A stretch of 53,058 nucleotides of DNA from CAIYRG01 sp036273455 (GTDB lineage: Bacteria > Pseudomonadota > Alphaproteobacteria > Micropepsales > Micropepsaceae), in the NCBI GenBank assembly GCA_036273455.1, contig DASUHP010000002.1, forward strand, positions 1 through 53,058, written 5' to 3'. Positions 7,251 to 16,816 of this stretch are shown in pieces. A program made the translations under genes and the position numbers. A model generated the notes under the pieces. It had not been told where the DNA came from. It saw nothing but the letters and a program-made list of their open reading frames with translations, and did not search any database. Within the stretch, counting starts at the first letter, position 1; each line of letters opens with the position of its first letter.

Positions 7251-9075
7251 TCATACCGGGTAACGCTGAATGCTTTCGGCGACTGAATCGGCGACGTGTT
7301 CCTTGGTGATGACGCCCATGACATCACTGGCGCGGCCGGGTTTTCCGCCGCGCGCCACGACCGCCATGATAGCCCCCTGTTGCCACATTTCCGCAATGAC
7401 GTCGGCGACGACGTCGTCGGGGGCAACGACTATGAAATTGCGGCTGGCGACATCGGAGAGTTTAATTTGCATATGCGCAGCACCGAGCCCGCGCTGCAGC
7501 CCGGTGTTCACGCGAATGACGCCAAAGATGCCGCCGTCAAATGTAACGACCGCATGTCGCAGCGAGCCGTCCTGTCCCGCTTGATGCAGGTAATCGTCGA
7601 AACTGGCATCAGAGGGACGAACATGAATATCCCGGTTCATGACATCTTTGGCACGGCGCACCAGGAACATATTCGCGTGGAGGGCCTTGGGGATGACATG
7701 ACCGCGGCGGAATAGCTTCATGGTGTAGATGTTCTCGCGCATCAGCATGCGCCGCACGCCGAGGCTCATGGCGACAGCAAGAATCAATGGCAGCACGATA
7801 TCGTAATCGCGCGTCATTTCGAAAATCATGGCTATGGCCGTCATCGCGCCGCCGGTGCCGCCGCCGACCATCGCGCCCATGCCGACCATGGCGAAGCTGG
7901 GAATATTCGCCTGCAAGGGGATTCCGAGCGCCGAAACCAGACTGGCAAAGCCGCCGCCGAGGACCGCACCCATAAACAGCGAGGGCGAGAAAATTCCACC
8001 GGACGAACCCGATCCGAGGCTGATCGAGGTCGCCGCAATCTTGCAGCCGAACAGGAGGAGCAGGAGCCACGCCGCCGAAATCTGCCCTGCCAATATCGCC
8101 TGCACCGTTGCGTAGCCGACGCCCTCGACATAGTAATGACCCAGCGTGCGAAACAGCGTAGATCAGAACACCGAGCAGCAGCATGCCGGCGATGTGGCGG
8201 ACATAGCGGTTTTTGATGTGGTCGAATATGTCCTCGGCAAAATGCAGCGTACGGACGAAGAGGCCGGCGGCGAGACCGATGCATGCTCCCATGATGGCGT
8301 AGAGCAGGAGCGTCGCCGCGGCACCCGCATCATTACTTAATGGTGTGAGCGTCGCCGGAACGGCAAATGCCGGCTGTGAGCCCAGGAATAGGCGACCGAC
8401 GAATGTCGCCGTTCCGGTCGAAATCGCCACAGGCAGGAATGTCCTGACACTGACTTCCGGCATCATCAGCTCGATGGCGAACATCACACCGCCGATCGGC
8501 GTGTTGAAGGTGGCGGCGATTCCGGCGCCTGCCCCGGCGGCGACGAGGATGATGCGCTGGCCGGCCGGCATGGCGGTGAGCTGACCGATCGCCGATCCAA
8601 TGGCCGAACCGATCTGGATGATCGGCCCTTCGCGGCCGACCGATGCGCCCGTGCCGATTGCCAGCGCCGAAACCAGCGACTTCACGACGGCTACGATGGG
8701 GCGAATGACGCCGCCCTCGTAATAGATGGAATCCATGACTTCCGGGACGCCATGGCCTTTGGCTTCCGGGGCAAAATTCGACACCAGGAAAGTGACGCCA
8801 ATGGCGCCGGCCACCGGGACCAGGATGACAAAGGGCCCCCACGGACTCGCGGGTGTGAACTGGTTGGCGTTGAATTCGGCCGAGAGGCGGCCGAGAAATG
8901 CTGCGTTGTGGATCAGGCCGATCAGATCGCGAAACAGAACAGCGCCCAAACCGGTCACGTTTCCGATTGCAAAAGCCAGCACCGAGACGAGTATCAGGCC
9001 GCCGCGTGGCGCGGCTTGAGCCGGCGCCGGTTGCAGCGCGTCGGCCGCAGTGAATTCGCCAAGTCTGTGTCCCAT
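7251..9075 (-). pseudogene. CLC-type chloride channel/antiporter with CBS domains, one frameshift
   Basis: Reads as a ClcA/EriC-type protein of about 608 residues split by one frameshift. The first part (from ATG 9075) has the CLC selectivity motifs KGHGVPEV and GASVGREGP, including the gating Glu. The second part resumes with HYYVEGVGYATVQ, then GSGSSGGIFSPSLF, the third CLC motif, more helices, and a cytosolic tail with two CBS-like segments. The frame breaks at about 8157: TACGCTGTTT would read Tyr-Ala-Leu-Phe if two bases (GC) were restored, and adding 2 nt makes the total divisible by three. Either a recent inactivation or a sequence error. First gene of an apparent operon with the HAD phosphatase and gntK. 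Confidence 0.82.
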
Positions 9076-9418
9076 TCGTGTCGGCGTTGCTATTGTTACA
9101 CTATCTGGTTGAACGCTGGGTCGCGCTGCGCCGGAATCTCAGCAAGCAGTTTGCTGCAAACTGACGTTCGGGTTCTAGACGGAGCAAGGTTGCTGCGGGT
9201 TTACTGGAGGTAGGGATTTCTCAGGACAGCCGCAAAAACTGCCGCGGCACCAAATAGAACGAACCACCAGACGCCAATCCGCACCGGCGTGTTCTCCCCA
9301 ATCCGTCACCATTCATAGTCATCACAGCGAGCAACCGCCGTGACATTGGTCACAGACAAGTCGAATGACAAATCCTTAGCTTCGCGGCCGCCGGACCGCA
9401 TCGATTCCCAGGCCAGTA
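9076..9418. other. Divergent intergenic region of 343 bp
   Basis: Holds the promoter regions of the CLC operon (-) and the M28 peptidase (+). The only coding candidate seen is the tiny membrane ORF at 9201-9284. No clear -35/-10 pair, terminator hairpin or repeat was recognised. Confidence 0.5.
9201..9284 (-). CDS. Possible 27-residue single-span membrane peptide
   Basis: A GTG at 9284 preceded by GGGGAG (9-nt spacing) opens a 27-codon frame with a short Arg-containing start, a hydrophobic helix (WWFVLFGAAAVFAAVL) and a polar RNPYLQ tail. The layout fits a tiny bitopic membrane protein. It lies 125 bp upstream of the CLC-type gene on the same strand, so it might be co-transcribed. Evidence is only the ribosome-binding site and the hydrophobic pattern; chance is quite possible. 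Confidence 0.28.
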   Translation of the reverse strand: MRIGVWWFVLFGAAAVFAAVLRNPYLQ

Positions 9419-11713
9419 ATGCGCCGCATCCTCCCGTCTGCCTTGACCGCTGCTGTTCTGTCCCTGCTTTTTCCTGTTCCGGGACAGCCCGCTTCGCAGA
9501 ATCCGGGCGCTGGTGCGCGCCTCGAATCCCGGTTTGATGCCGCGATTGATCCCGCATTGATGCAGACATGGATGCGGAAACTGGCATCGGCCCCCAATCA
9601 GATAGGTTCGAAACATGATGCCGAGAATGCCGCCACGCTTCTCGGCCTGTACAAGGCATGGGGCTGGGACGCGCATATCGAGCAATTCCAGGTGCTCTAT
9701 CCAACCCCGGTTTCCGAAACACTTGAACTCCTGACTCCCGGCCGGTTCACTGCGAGGCTGACGGAACCGCCAATCCCGCAAGACGAACTGACATCCAACG
9801 CCGCCGGAGTCCTGCCGGCCTATGTCGCTTACCAGGGCGATGGCGATGTCACGGCGCCGCTGGTCTATGTGAATTACGGCACCGAGGATGATTACGAAAC
9901 GCTGCGCCGCATGGGCATTGGCGTGAAAGGCAAGATCGTGATCGTCCGCTACGGATCGGGGTGGCGCGGGTTGAAGCCGAAACTTGCGGCGAAGCACGGC
10001 GCGGTCGGATGCATCATCTATTCCGATCCGGGTGACGACGGTTACGCGGTCGCCGATGCCTATCCCAATGGACCGGCGCGTCCGGCGGGTGGGTTTCAGC
10101 GCGGCTCGGTTGCCGATACGACGCTCTATCCCGGTGATCCACTGACGCCTGGAATTGCGGCGACTGCGGATGCGCCGAGGTTGAAAATCGCCGATGCTCC
10201 GTCGCTCCTGAAGATCCCGGTGCTGCCGATATCGCATGGCGATGCCGAACACTTTCTGGCGGCGCTGAAGGGACCCGTTGTTCCATACGGCTGGGAAGGC
10301 GCGCTGCCGATGACCTATCACATTGGCGCCGGGACGGTTTCCGTCCACTTGAAGGTAAAATCCGATTGGCGCCTCGTGACGATCCGCGATGTCGTTGCGG
10401 TGATGAAGGGCAGTACATTCCCCGACCAATGGGTGCTGCGCGGCAACCATTATGACGCATGGGTGTTCGGCGCGACTGATCCGATGAGCGGGCAGGTGGC
10501 GCTGCTGGGGGAAGCGCGGTCCCTTGGTGAGCTTGCGCGAGCCGGCTGGCGCCCTAAACGCACCATCATTTATGTCAGTTGGGATGCCGAGGAACCAACG
10601 CTGGCGGGGTCGACCGAGTGGGTCGAAGCCCATGCGGCGGAGCTGCGGCAGAAGGCGGTGGCCTATATCAATTCGGACACGAACGGCCGCGGCTTCCTGA
10701 ATGCCGCAGGAAGTCCCTCGTTGCAGCACCTGGTGAGCCGGGTTGCTGCGCATGTCGCCGATCCGGAAACTAGCGTCTCAGTGCTGGAGCGCAAGCGCGC
10801 CCAATTGCAGCTCGCGGGCAACAGTCCGGATGCCGGCGGCGATGATCGTGAACTGGCTGACATTGCCGCCAATCCGGCCCACGACATTCCTTTGACGGCG
10901 CCCGGCTCCGGTACGGATTACACGGCTTTCCTCGATCACCTCGGGATTGCGTCTGTGGATCTGGAATTTGGCGGCGAAGGCGATATTGGCGGCGTGTACC
11001 ATTCTGCCTATGACACGCCGGGCTTTTACACACGCTTTGCCGATCCGGGTTTCCGCTACGCAACCGCGCTCGCCAAAATGGCGGGACATATGGTGCTGCG
11101 CCTGGCCGATTCACCTGTGCCATTGCAGAGCTTTGGCGATCTCGCCGATGCCGTGTCCGGCTATCTGGACGAGGTGAAGACACTCGCGCATGAGCGGCGC
11201 GAAACCGCGGCGGCGCAGGAAAGATTGCTGAGCGCGCATGTGTTCAGGCTGGCAGCGGACCCGGACCGGCTCAAAGTCCCTCCGGCCGCTCTTAAGCCGG
11301 TGCCAAAGTTCGACTTTGCACCGATGGAAGCAGCGGTGGCGCATTTGCGGCGCAGCGCAAAATCCTATGATGCCGCCGTTTCGTCGCGCGGTTCAGGCTT
11401 GCCGCCACAGGAGTCCGAGCAGTTGTTTCGGCTGGTGAGCGAGGCCGAACAGGCGCTGGCGCCGGATGCCGGACTGCCAGCACGTCCCTGGTACCGCAAC
11501 GTGATTTATGCACCGGGCCGTCTCACCGGCTATTCGGCCAAGACGCTTCCCGGAATTCGCGAAGGCATTGAGGAACAGCGCTGGAATGATGTGAAGCGCT
11601 ATATCGCGATCACGGCGGGGGCTCTCGAGGCTGCGGCGGACCGTCTCGAGGCAGCGCGCCGTGTGGCTTCGCCTAAACACCGACTTGGTGGTGACAACAA
11701 TTTGACTCAATAG
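9419..11713 (+). CDS. M28 metallopeptidase, glutamate carboxypeptidase II-like
   Basis: A 764-residue exported zinc peptidase built like human GCPII/NAALADase: signal peptide (about 1-25), protease-associated (PA) domain inserted at about 140-280, M28 catalytic domain about 300-560, and a C-terminal helical dimerisation domain. Di-zinc ligands can be matched: His in GNHYDAW, bridging Asp in ATDPMSG, Glu-Glu in WDAEEPTLAGSTEW (catalytic Glu plus ligand), Asp in YINSDTN and His in YHSAYDTPG. GSGTDYTAFLDHLGIAS also follows the family. It probably trims acidic or other C-terminal residues from peptides in the periplasm. It stands alone on its strand, divergent from the CLC operon. Confidence 0.92.
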   Translation: MRRILPSALTAAVLSLLFPVPGQPASQNPGAGARLESRFDAAIDPALMQTWMRKLASAPNQIGSKHDAENAATLLGLYKAWGWDAHIEQFQVLYPTPVSETLELLTPGRFTARLTEPPIPQDELTSNAAGVLPAYVAYQGDGDVTAPLVYVNYGTEDDYETLRRMGIGVKGKIVIVRYGSGWRGLKPKLAAKHGAVGCIIYSDPGDDGYAVADAYPNGPARPAGGFQRGSVADTTLYPGDPLTPGIAATADAPRLKIADAPSLLKIPVLPISHGDAEHFLAALKGPVVPYGWEGALPMTYHIGAGTVSVHLKVKSDWRLVTIRDVVAVMKGSTFPDQWVLRGNHYDAWVFGATDPMSGQVALLGEARSLGELARAGWRPKRTIIYVSWDAEEPTLAGSTEWVEAHAAELRQKAVAYINSDTNGRGFLNAAGSPSLQHLVSRVAAHVADPETSVSVLERKRAQLQLAGNSPDAGGDDRELADIAANPAHDIPLTAPGSGTDYTAFLDHLGIASVDLEFGGEGDIGGVYHSAYDTPGFYTRFADPGFRYATALAKMAGHMVLRLADSPVPLQSFGDLADAVSGYLDEVKTLAHERRETAAAQERLLSAHVFRLAADPDRLKVPPAALKPVPKFDFAPMEAAVAHLRRSAKSYDAAVSSRGSGLPPQESEQLFRLVSEAEQALAPDAGLPARPWYRNVIYAPGRLTGYSAKTLPGIREGIEEQRWNDVKRYIAITAGALEAAADRLEAARRVASPKHRLGGDNNLTQ

Positions 11714-11825
11714 CGTTTTATATCTGGCCTCGCAATCAGCTTACGCGTCCTTAACAACCTTCGGGTAAAGTTGCGGAAGATCGCGAGAGTGAGTGTGGGG
11801 AGAATAGGGGTTGCGTAACCGTCTT

Positions 11826-11963
11826 ATGTCGCTGCCGGCTGGCACATCAGTCGTTTTTCGGGCCGAAAAGCCGCTCTATGTGCTTCTGATGGTTTTGGCA
11901 GGCATTGCCTTTGTCGTCGGTGTGAATATCTGGCTCGCGTTTGGCGCAATCCCATATAGCTGA
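11826..11963 (+). CDS. Small single-span membrane protein, 45 aa
   Basis: An ATG-to-TGA frame of 45 residues: a polar start (MSLPAGTSVVFRAEKP), a hydrophobic helix (YVLLMVLAGIAFVVGVNIWLAF) and a short tail. The Arg/Lys-bearing segment before the helix fits an N-in bitopic membrane protein. No good ribosome-binding site is visible (GGGG about 20 nt upstream). It is followed 8 bp later by a nested stem-loop, as expected at the end of a short transcript. No family is recognised. It sits between the M28 peptidase and the ctaG-like remnant. Confidence 0.42.
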   Translation: MSLPAGTSVVFRAEKPLYVLLMVLAGIAFVVGVNIWLAFGAIPYS

Positions 11964-11970
11964 GCCTCCT

Positions 11971-12008
11971 TTCCCGAAATTTCTGCACCGGGTGCCCGCA
12001 TTCGGGAA
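11971..12008. terminator. Nested stem-loop after the small membrane ORF
   Basis: TTCCCGAA (11971-11978) pairs perfectly with TTCGGGAA (12001-12008); inside, GCACC (11985-11989) pairs with GGTGC (11991-11995). It starts 8 bp after the stop of the 45-aa ORF. No T-run follows, so it could be a terminator, a processing structure or a protein-binding palindrome. Confidence 0.45.
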
Positions 12009-12043
12009 CTGATAAATCGGATCGCATGACTGCCACCTGATCC

Positions 12044-12373
12044 GTGCGCTTGGCGTTGTTAGCGCACAACAAAGTCAGGCAGGCATTGGCCCAGTTCTTT
12101 CAATACCGTTTTTGCCGGTTTGCCGCCGTAGCGGCACTGCTGTGCCTGACGGTTACGTCCGCTTTGGCACATGGCGGCCTCGACGATGATGGCCACCCTG
12201 ATTGGGAATGGGATTTCTGGGTCGTCACACCGCTGATTATTTCGGCGCTGCTCTACAGCCGCGGGGTTCAGCTGCTAACTGCAAGGCGCCGATGTCAGCC
12301 GTTCCTGCTGGGCGCCGATGCTGACCGGCAAGACGGATACCATTCCCGGTCCCGAATATCAGCCATCTCATAA
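12044..12373 (+). pseudogene. Probable 5' remnant of a ctaG-like cytochrome c oxidase assembly gene
   Basis: The frame from GTG 12044 encodes a hydrophobic leader ending in TSALAHGG, then WEWDFWVVTPLIISALLYSRGVQLL. The pattern W-x-x-D-x-W-V-x-x-P-L...LY-x-x-G is that of the N-terminus and first membrane helix of caa3-type CtaG assembly factors. Real CtaG proteins continue for about 200 residues with more helices; here the frame becomes unrelated low-quality sequence after about 20 codons and stops, and DAHP synthase begins 145 bp later. I read it as a truncated remnant; a short genuine membrane protein cannot be excluded. No other cytochrome oxidase gene is in the window. Confidence 0.42.
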
Positions 12374-12518
12374 CGCGCCGAACGATCGGCGCAGCGGAAA
12401 TCCGGTCCGTGAAGGCTGGACTCTGAGGCGGACTGGCGAAGTGCCCCTGTATCCCCTATATCCGCGCGTCCGCAGGCCGGTTTGCGGCCGGTTCAGGCGG
12501 GCGAGTTGGAGCCTGAAT

Positions 12519-13904
12519 ATGGTTGCATCCTGGAATCCCGGTAGCTGGCGCGGCAAACCAATCAAGCAGGTGCCGCAATATCCTGATGCGGCGGCCCTGG
12601 CGGCCGTCGAGGGACGCCTGAAATCCTATCCACCGCTGGTTTTTGCCGGTGAGGCACGCAACTTGCAGGCGGCACTCGCGGATGTTTCGGCGGGAAAGGC
12701 TTTTCTGCTTCAGGGCGGCGACTGCGCCGAGAGCTTTGCCGAATTTCATCCGGACAATATCCGGGACACGTTCCGGGTCATTTTGCAGATGTCGGTGGTT
12801 CTGACTTTCGCCGCACGCATGCCGGTGGTGAAAGTGGGCCGCATTGCCGGTCAATTCGCAAAACCACGTTCCGAGGACACCGAGACCCAGGGCAGCGTGA
12901 CTTTGCCGTCATATCGCGGCGACAACATCAACAGTCTGGAATTCGATGCGCAGGGGCGCACGCCTGATCCCGAACGTTTGCTCCAAGCTTACGGCCAGTC
13001 GGCGGCGACGCTGAACCTGCTGCGGGCATTTGCCACCGGCGGCTATGCCGATCTGCACAATGTGCACCGCTGGACGCTGGATTTCATCGCCGGTTCGCCG
13101 GCAAGCGAAAGATACCGCGCGCTGTCGGACCGCATCGGCGAGTCGCTTGCGTTCATGGAAGCCTGCGGCGTGACGCCGGAACTCGTGCCGCAGCTGCGCT
13201 CGACCGAGTTCTACACCAGCCATGAAGCGCTGTTTCTTGGCTTTGAGCAGGCGCTGACCCGGGTCGATTCGACCAGCGGTGACTGGTACTGCACGTCCGC
13301 CCATCTGCTGTGGATCGGCGACCGCACGCGCCAGCCAGACGGGGCGCATGTCGAGTTCTGCCGCGGCGTCAAAAACCCGATCGGGCTGAAATGCGGACCG
13401 TCGCTGAGCGAAGATGATCTTCTGCGGCTTATCGACATTTTAAATCCGGAAAACAAACCCGGTCGCCTGACGCTGATCTCCCGCTTCGGCGCGGAGAAAG
13501 TCGGGGAAAAATTTCCCAAACTGCTGCGCCGGATCACGCGCGAAGGCCGGAAGGTCGTGTGGTCATGCGATCCGATGCACGGCAACACGATCAAAACATC
13601 CAGCGGGTATAAGACGCGGCCATTCGATCGCGTACTGAAGGAAGTGCGGTCGTTTTTTGAGATTCATCGTGCCGAAGGGACACACGCGGGCGGCATTCAT
13701 CTCGAACTGACGGGCAGGGACGTGACCGAATGCCTTGGTGGACCGCAGGACATATCCGAAACGGACCTCGCGAACCGCTATGATACCCATTGCGACCCGC
13801 GGCTGAATGCGAGTCAGGCCATCGACCTCGCATTTCTGGTCGCCGAAGCGCTGCGTGATGAGCGGCCCCGGCAATTTCGTCCACAGCGCAGCGAAGTGGT
13901 TTGA
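12519..13904 (+). CDS. aroG: 3-deoxy-7-phosphoheptulonate synthase, class II (plant type)
   Basis: Condenses phosphoenolpyruvate and erythrose 4-phosphate, the first committed step of the shikimate pathway. The 461-residue cytosolic protein has the class II features from end to end: LQGGDCAESF (metal-binding Cys), KVGRIAGQFAKPRS, LPSYRGDNIN, STEFYTSHEAL, NPIGLKCGPS, WSCDPMHGNT, GGIHLELTGRDVTECLGG and the terminal YDTHCDPRLNA. The start at 12519 is set by GGAG with 7-nt spacing; upstream frame extension to 12318 carries no family sequence. It stands alone between the ctaG-like remnant and the Gfo/Idh/MocA gene. No other aromatic amino acid genes are nearby. Confidence 0.95.
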   Translation: MVASWNPGSWRGKPIKQVPQYPDAAALAAVEGRLKSYPPLVFAGEARNLQAALADVSAGKAFLLQGGDCAESFAEFHPDNIRDTFRVILQMSVVLTFAARMPVVKVGRIAGQFAKPRSEDTETQGSVTLPSYRGDNINSLEFDAQGRTPDPERLLQAYGQSAATLNLLRAFATGGYADLHNVHRWTLDFIAGSPASERYRALSDRIGESLAFMEACGVTPELVPQLRSTEFYTSHEALFLGFEQALTRVDSTSGDWYCTSAHLLWIGDRTRQPDGAHVEFCRGVKNPIGLKCGPSLSEDDLLRLIDILNPENKPGRLTLISRFGAEKVGEKFPKLLRRITREGRKVVWSCDPMHGNTIKTSSGYKTRPFDRVLKEVRSFFEIHRAEGTHAGGIHLELTGRDVTECLGGPQDISETDLANRYDTHCDPRLNASQAIDLAFLVAEALRDERPRQFRPQRSEVV

Positions 13905-14021
13905 ATCCGCGCGGCGTGTTAAATTTGTTATAAATTTCAATAGCTTTATCGGCTCTCTGAAACAAACTGAAACATCTTATGAGTGGCGGTGAGCGCGGGC
14001 TTGGCGCCATCTGGTTGCGAG

Positions 14022-15011
14022 ATGATTCGGAGAGCTGGGGGCAGTTTGAACATTCATAGAGTGGCATCGCAGCCGGTTTTAAAGGCTGCAGTTGTTGGCG
14101 CGGGGGTTTTTGGCCGCCATCATGCTTCGAAATATCAATCCCTCGCCGGAGTCGAGCTGATCGGCATTGCTGATCCGGATGAAGCTGCCCGTGCAAAGGC
14201 GGCTACTGCGCTGGGCGTTCCGGTGCATGCCGACTGGAAGGAGTTGCTCGGCAAAGCCGACCTGGTGAGCATCTGTTCGCCTGCGGTTACGCATGCGGGG
14301 CTGGTGCGCGCATTCTTGTCTCACAATTCCCATGTGCTGGTTGAAAAGCCGATCGCAACGAATGTGCGCGACGGCGAGCAGCTGATTGCGCTGGCGCGTA
14401 CACGCGGCCTCGTGCTGACGGTCGGACATCAGGAACGCTATGTCGTTGCCGGGGGCGGGTTGCTCGATATCAAGGAGACGCCGCGCGTCATCGAATGCGT
14501 GCGCGAAGGACCCTGGACCGGACGCGGAACCGATGTTTCCGTGGTTCTCGATCTGATGATTCACGATCTGGACCTGGTGCACGCATTGCTGCCGGGACAG
14601 GTCACGGATTTGGATGTTGAGGGACAGTTTGTTTACGGACAGTCCCATGACGCGGTCACCGCGCATATCGTGTTCGACAACGGCGCGGCCGTGCATTTGA
14701 GCGCGAACCGGGCGGCGGCCGAACGCAAAAGGCTGCTCCGGCTGGTTTATCGCGGGGGCGCGGAGATCGAGATTGATTTCCTGACCCGGCAGGTTCGCAA
14801 TACGACGAAGGCACGTTTGAAGCCTCTGGATTTGACCGATCCGCTTGCGGATTCGATCGGCGGCTTCGTCGCTGCGGTCCGGCTGGGTGCGCCGGTTCTG
14901 GTGCGCCCGGAAGAGGCGCTCAGCGCGCTGAAGACGGCGCTGCTGGTCGAGGACGCGCTTGTTCCCGCAGCCGTGGTCCGCAAGCGCCGCGCACTTCGCC
15001 GCACGGCCTGA
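14022..15011 (+). CDS. Gfo/Idh/MocA-family oxidoreductase
   Basis: An NAD(P)-dependent sugar-type dehydrogenase of about 329 residues. The N-terminal Rossmann fold shows AAVVGAGVFGRHHA and an acidic IADPD end of the second strand; EKPIA, the catalytic-Lys motif of the family, lies near residue 110, and the C-terminal half fits the Gfo/Idh/MocA beta-sheet domain. Substrate is unknown. The start is uncertain: ATG 14022 is used, but TTG 14046 (after GGGGG) and an in-frame GTG at 13983 are also possible. It heads a plus-strand run with nadE, cysS and cimA, 123 bp before nadE. Confidence 0.83.
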   Translation: MIRRAGGSLNIHRVASQPVLKAAVVGAGVFGRHHASKYQSLAGVELIGIADPDEAARAKAATALGVPVHADWKELLGKADLVSICSPAVTHAGLVRAFLSHNSHVLVEKPIATNVRDGEQLIALARTRGLVLTVGHQERYVVAGGGLLDIKETPRVIECVREGPWTGRGTDVSVVLDLMIHDLDLVHALLPGQVTDLDVEGQFVYGQSHDAVTAHIVFDNGAAVHLSANRAAAERKRLLRLVYRGGAEIEIDFLTRQVRNTTKARLKPLDLTDPLADSIGGFVAAVRLGAPVLVRPEEALSALKTALLVEDALVPAAVVRKRRALRRTA

Positions 15012-15134
15012 CGATAATTCGGGACAACCGCCGGAGTTCGTGTGGCGGGGCTTGCGATTCGCAAAACCCCTCCATTTGAAAAATTGTCGCATTTTCTGCG
15101 CCGAACCGGCAGCCACTTCGGCTAGAAAAGCCGC

Positions 15135-16799
15135 ATGGCTCCCGACCGGCTTTGCATCGCGCTCGCGCAACTCAATCCCATTCTGGGTGATTTTCCCGGA
15201 AATGTGGCAAAGGCGCGCGCGGCGCGCGTGAGCGCCGCAAAGGCCGGCGCCGATGTGGTGCTGTTCAGCGAATTGTTCATCACCGGCTATACGCCGGAAG
15301 ATCTGGTGCTGAAGCGGGCCTTTCAGCACGCGGCCATGGCGGCGGTCGAGGAACTCGCCAGCGACACTGCAGATGGCGGCCCAGCGGTCCTGATCGGGAC
15401 ACCATGGGTCAAGGACGGTGCCCTGCACAACGCGGTCGCACTGCTCGACGGGGGCCGGGTCGAGGCGGTCACGTTCAAGAACAATCTTCCCAATTACGGC
15501 GTGTTCGATGAGAAGCGCGTGTTTGCGCCGGGGCCCCTGCCGGGACCGTTCAATATCCGTGGCGTGCGCATCGGTGTCCCAATCTGCGAAGACATCTGGA
15601 CCGCTGACGCCACCGAGTGCCTGTGCGAAACCGGCGCCGAACTACTTCTTGTGCCGAATGGATCGCCGTTCGATATGCGCAAACGCGATCACCGCCTGAA
15701 TATCACTGTCGCGCGTATCGTCGAAACCGGTCTGCCGCTCGCTTATCTCAATCAGGTTGGTGGGCAGGACGAACTCGTGTTTGACGGGGCGTCTTTTGTC
15801 CTGAATGCCGACCGCAGGCTCGCACTGCAATTGCCCGGCTGGGAAGAAGCAGTCGTGCTGACCCGGTGGCGGCGCGAAAACAATGGTTGGATCTGTGCGG
15901 CGGGCGATATCGCCCAAACCCAGGACGAGGATGAAGCGCTCTATTGCGGGATGGTTCTGGGGCTGAAGGATTACGTCAACAAGAACCGTTTCCCGGGGGT
16001 TGTCATCGGGCTGTCGGGTGGAATCGATTCGGCCCTGACCACAGCCGTTGCGGTCGATGCGCTTGGCCGCGATCGTGTACGCTGCGTGATGATGCCCTCG
16101 CGCTATACGTCATCAGACAGTCTGGAAGACGCAAAATCCGTGGCGACTCTTCTGGGAGCCCGGCTCGACACGGTATCGATCGAGCCGCCGGTTGCCGGTT
16201 TTGGTCAGGATCTGTCAGCGCTGTTCTCAGGGCTGAATCCTGATGTGACTGAGGAAAATATCCAGTCTCGGATCCGCGGCATTATCCTGATGGCGATCTC
16301 CAATAAATTCGGGCCGATGGTGCTGACGACCGGTAACAAGTCGGAAATGTCGGTCGGATATGCGACGCTCTATGGCGACATGTGCGGCGGCTACAATGTT
16401 TTGAAGGACCTGTACAAGACGCAGGTCATTGCGCTGTCGCGCTGGCGCAACCTGCAGAAACCCGCGGGCGCTCTGGGACCGGCAACGGCGGTGATGCCGG
16501 CACGCGTGATTGTAAAACCGCCAACCGCCGAGCTGCGCAGCAATCAGAAGGACGAGGACAGCTTGCCCCCTTACGACGTGCTGGACGGCATCCTCGAATG
16601 CCTGGTGGAAGGGGAAATGGCGTTTGATGAGGTGGTCGCGAAAGGATTCGACCGCGAAACTGTCCGGCGGGTCGAGCAACTGCTTTATACGTCAGAATAT
16701 AAGCGGCGCCAGGCTGCGCCGGGTGTCAAACTGAGCGCGCGCAATTTCGGCCGCGACCGCCGTTATCCCATCACCAATGCGTTCCGCAATGCCCGGTGA
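15135..16799 (+). CDS. nadE: Glutamine-dependent NAD+ synthetase
   Basis: Last step of NAD synthesis: amidation of deamido-NAD with ammonia drawn from glutamine, in the cytosol. The 554-residue protein joins an N-terminal nitrilase-like glutaminase domain, with the triad Glu46 (FSELFITGY), Lys115 (TFKNNLPNYG) and Cys151 (CEDIW), to a C-terminal synthetase domain whose PP-loop SGGIDS is at 294-299. TTGNKSEMSVGY and YKRRQAAPGVK are family motifs. The C-terminal NRDRR-type end is seen as GRDRRYPITNAFR. The cysS start lies 17 bp after the stop, or 4 nt inside it if a GTG is used, so the genes are co-transcribed. Confidence 0.96.
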   Translation: MAPDRLCIALAQLNPILGDFPGNVAKARAARVSAAKAGADVVLFSELFITGYTPEDLVLKRAFQHAAMAAVEELASDTADGGPAVLIGTPWVKDGALHNAVALLDGGRVEAVTFKNNLPNYGVFDEKRVFAPGPLPGPFNIRGVRIGVPICEDIWTADATECLCETGAELLLVPNGSPFDMRKRDHRLNITVARIVETGLPLAYLNQVGGQDELVFDGASFVLNADRRLALQLPGWEEAVVLTRWRRENNGWICAAGDIAQTQDEDEALYCGMVLGLKDYVNKNRFPGVVIGLSGGIDSALTTAVAVDALGRDRVRCVMMPSRYTSSDSLEDAKSVATLLGARLDTVSIEPPVAGFGQDLSALFSGLNPDVTEENIQSRIRGIILMAISNKFGPMVLTTGNKSEMSVGYATLYGDMCGGYNVLKDLYKTQVIALSRWRNLQKPAGALGPATAVMPARVIVKPPTAELRSNQKDEDSLPPYDVLDGILECLVEGEMAFDEVVAKGFDRETVRRVEQLLYTSEYKRRQAAPGVKLSARNFGRDRRYPITNAFRNAR

Positions 16800-16816
16800 G
16801 CCGTTATGAGTGTCGT

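Noticed and set aside
9350..10753. 467-codon minus-strand ORF within the M28 peptidase
   Set aside because: Antisense to a peptidase with all zinc ligands; no motif of its own.
14079..15428. 449-codon minus-strand ORF opposite the Gfo/Idh/MocA and nadE genes
   Set aside because: It covers well-supported genes on the plus strand and its product has the Arg/His/Gln-rich composition of an antisense shadow.
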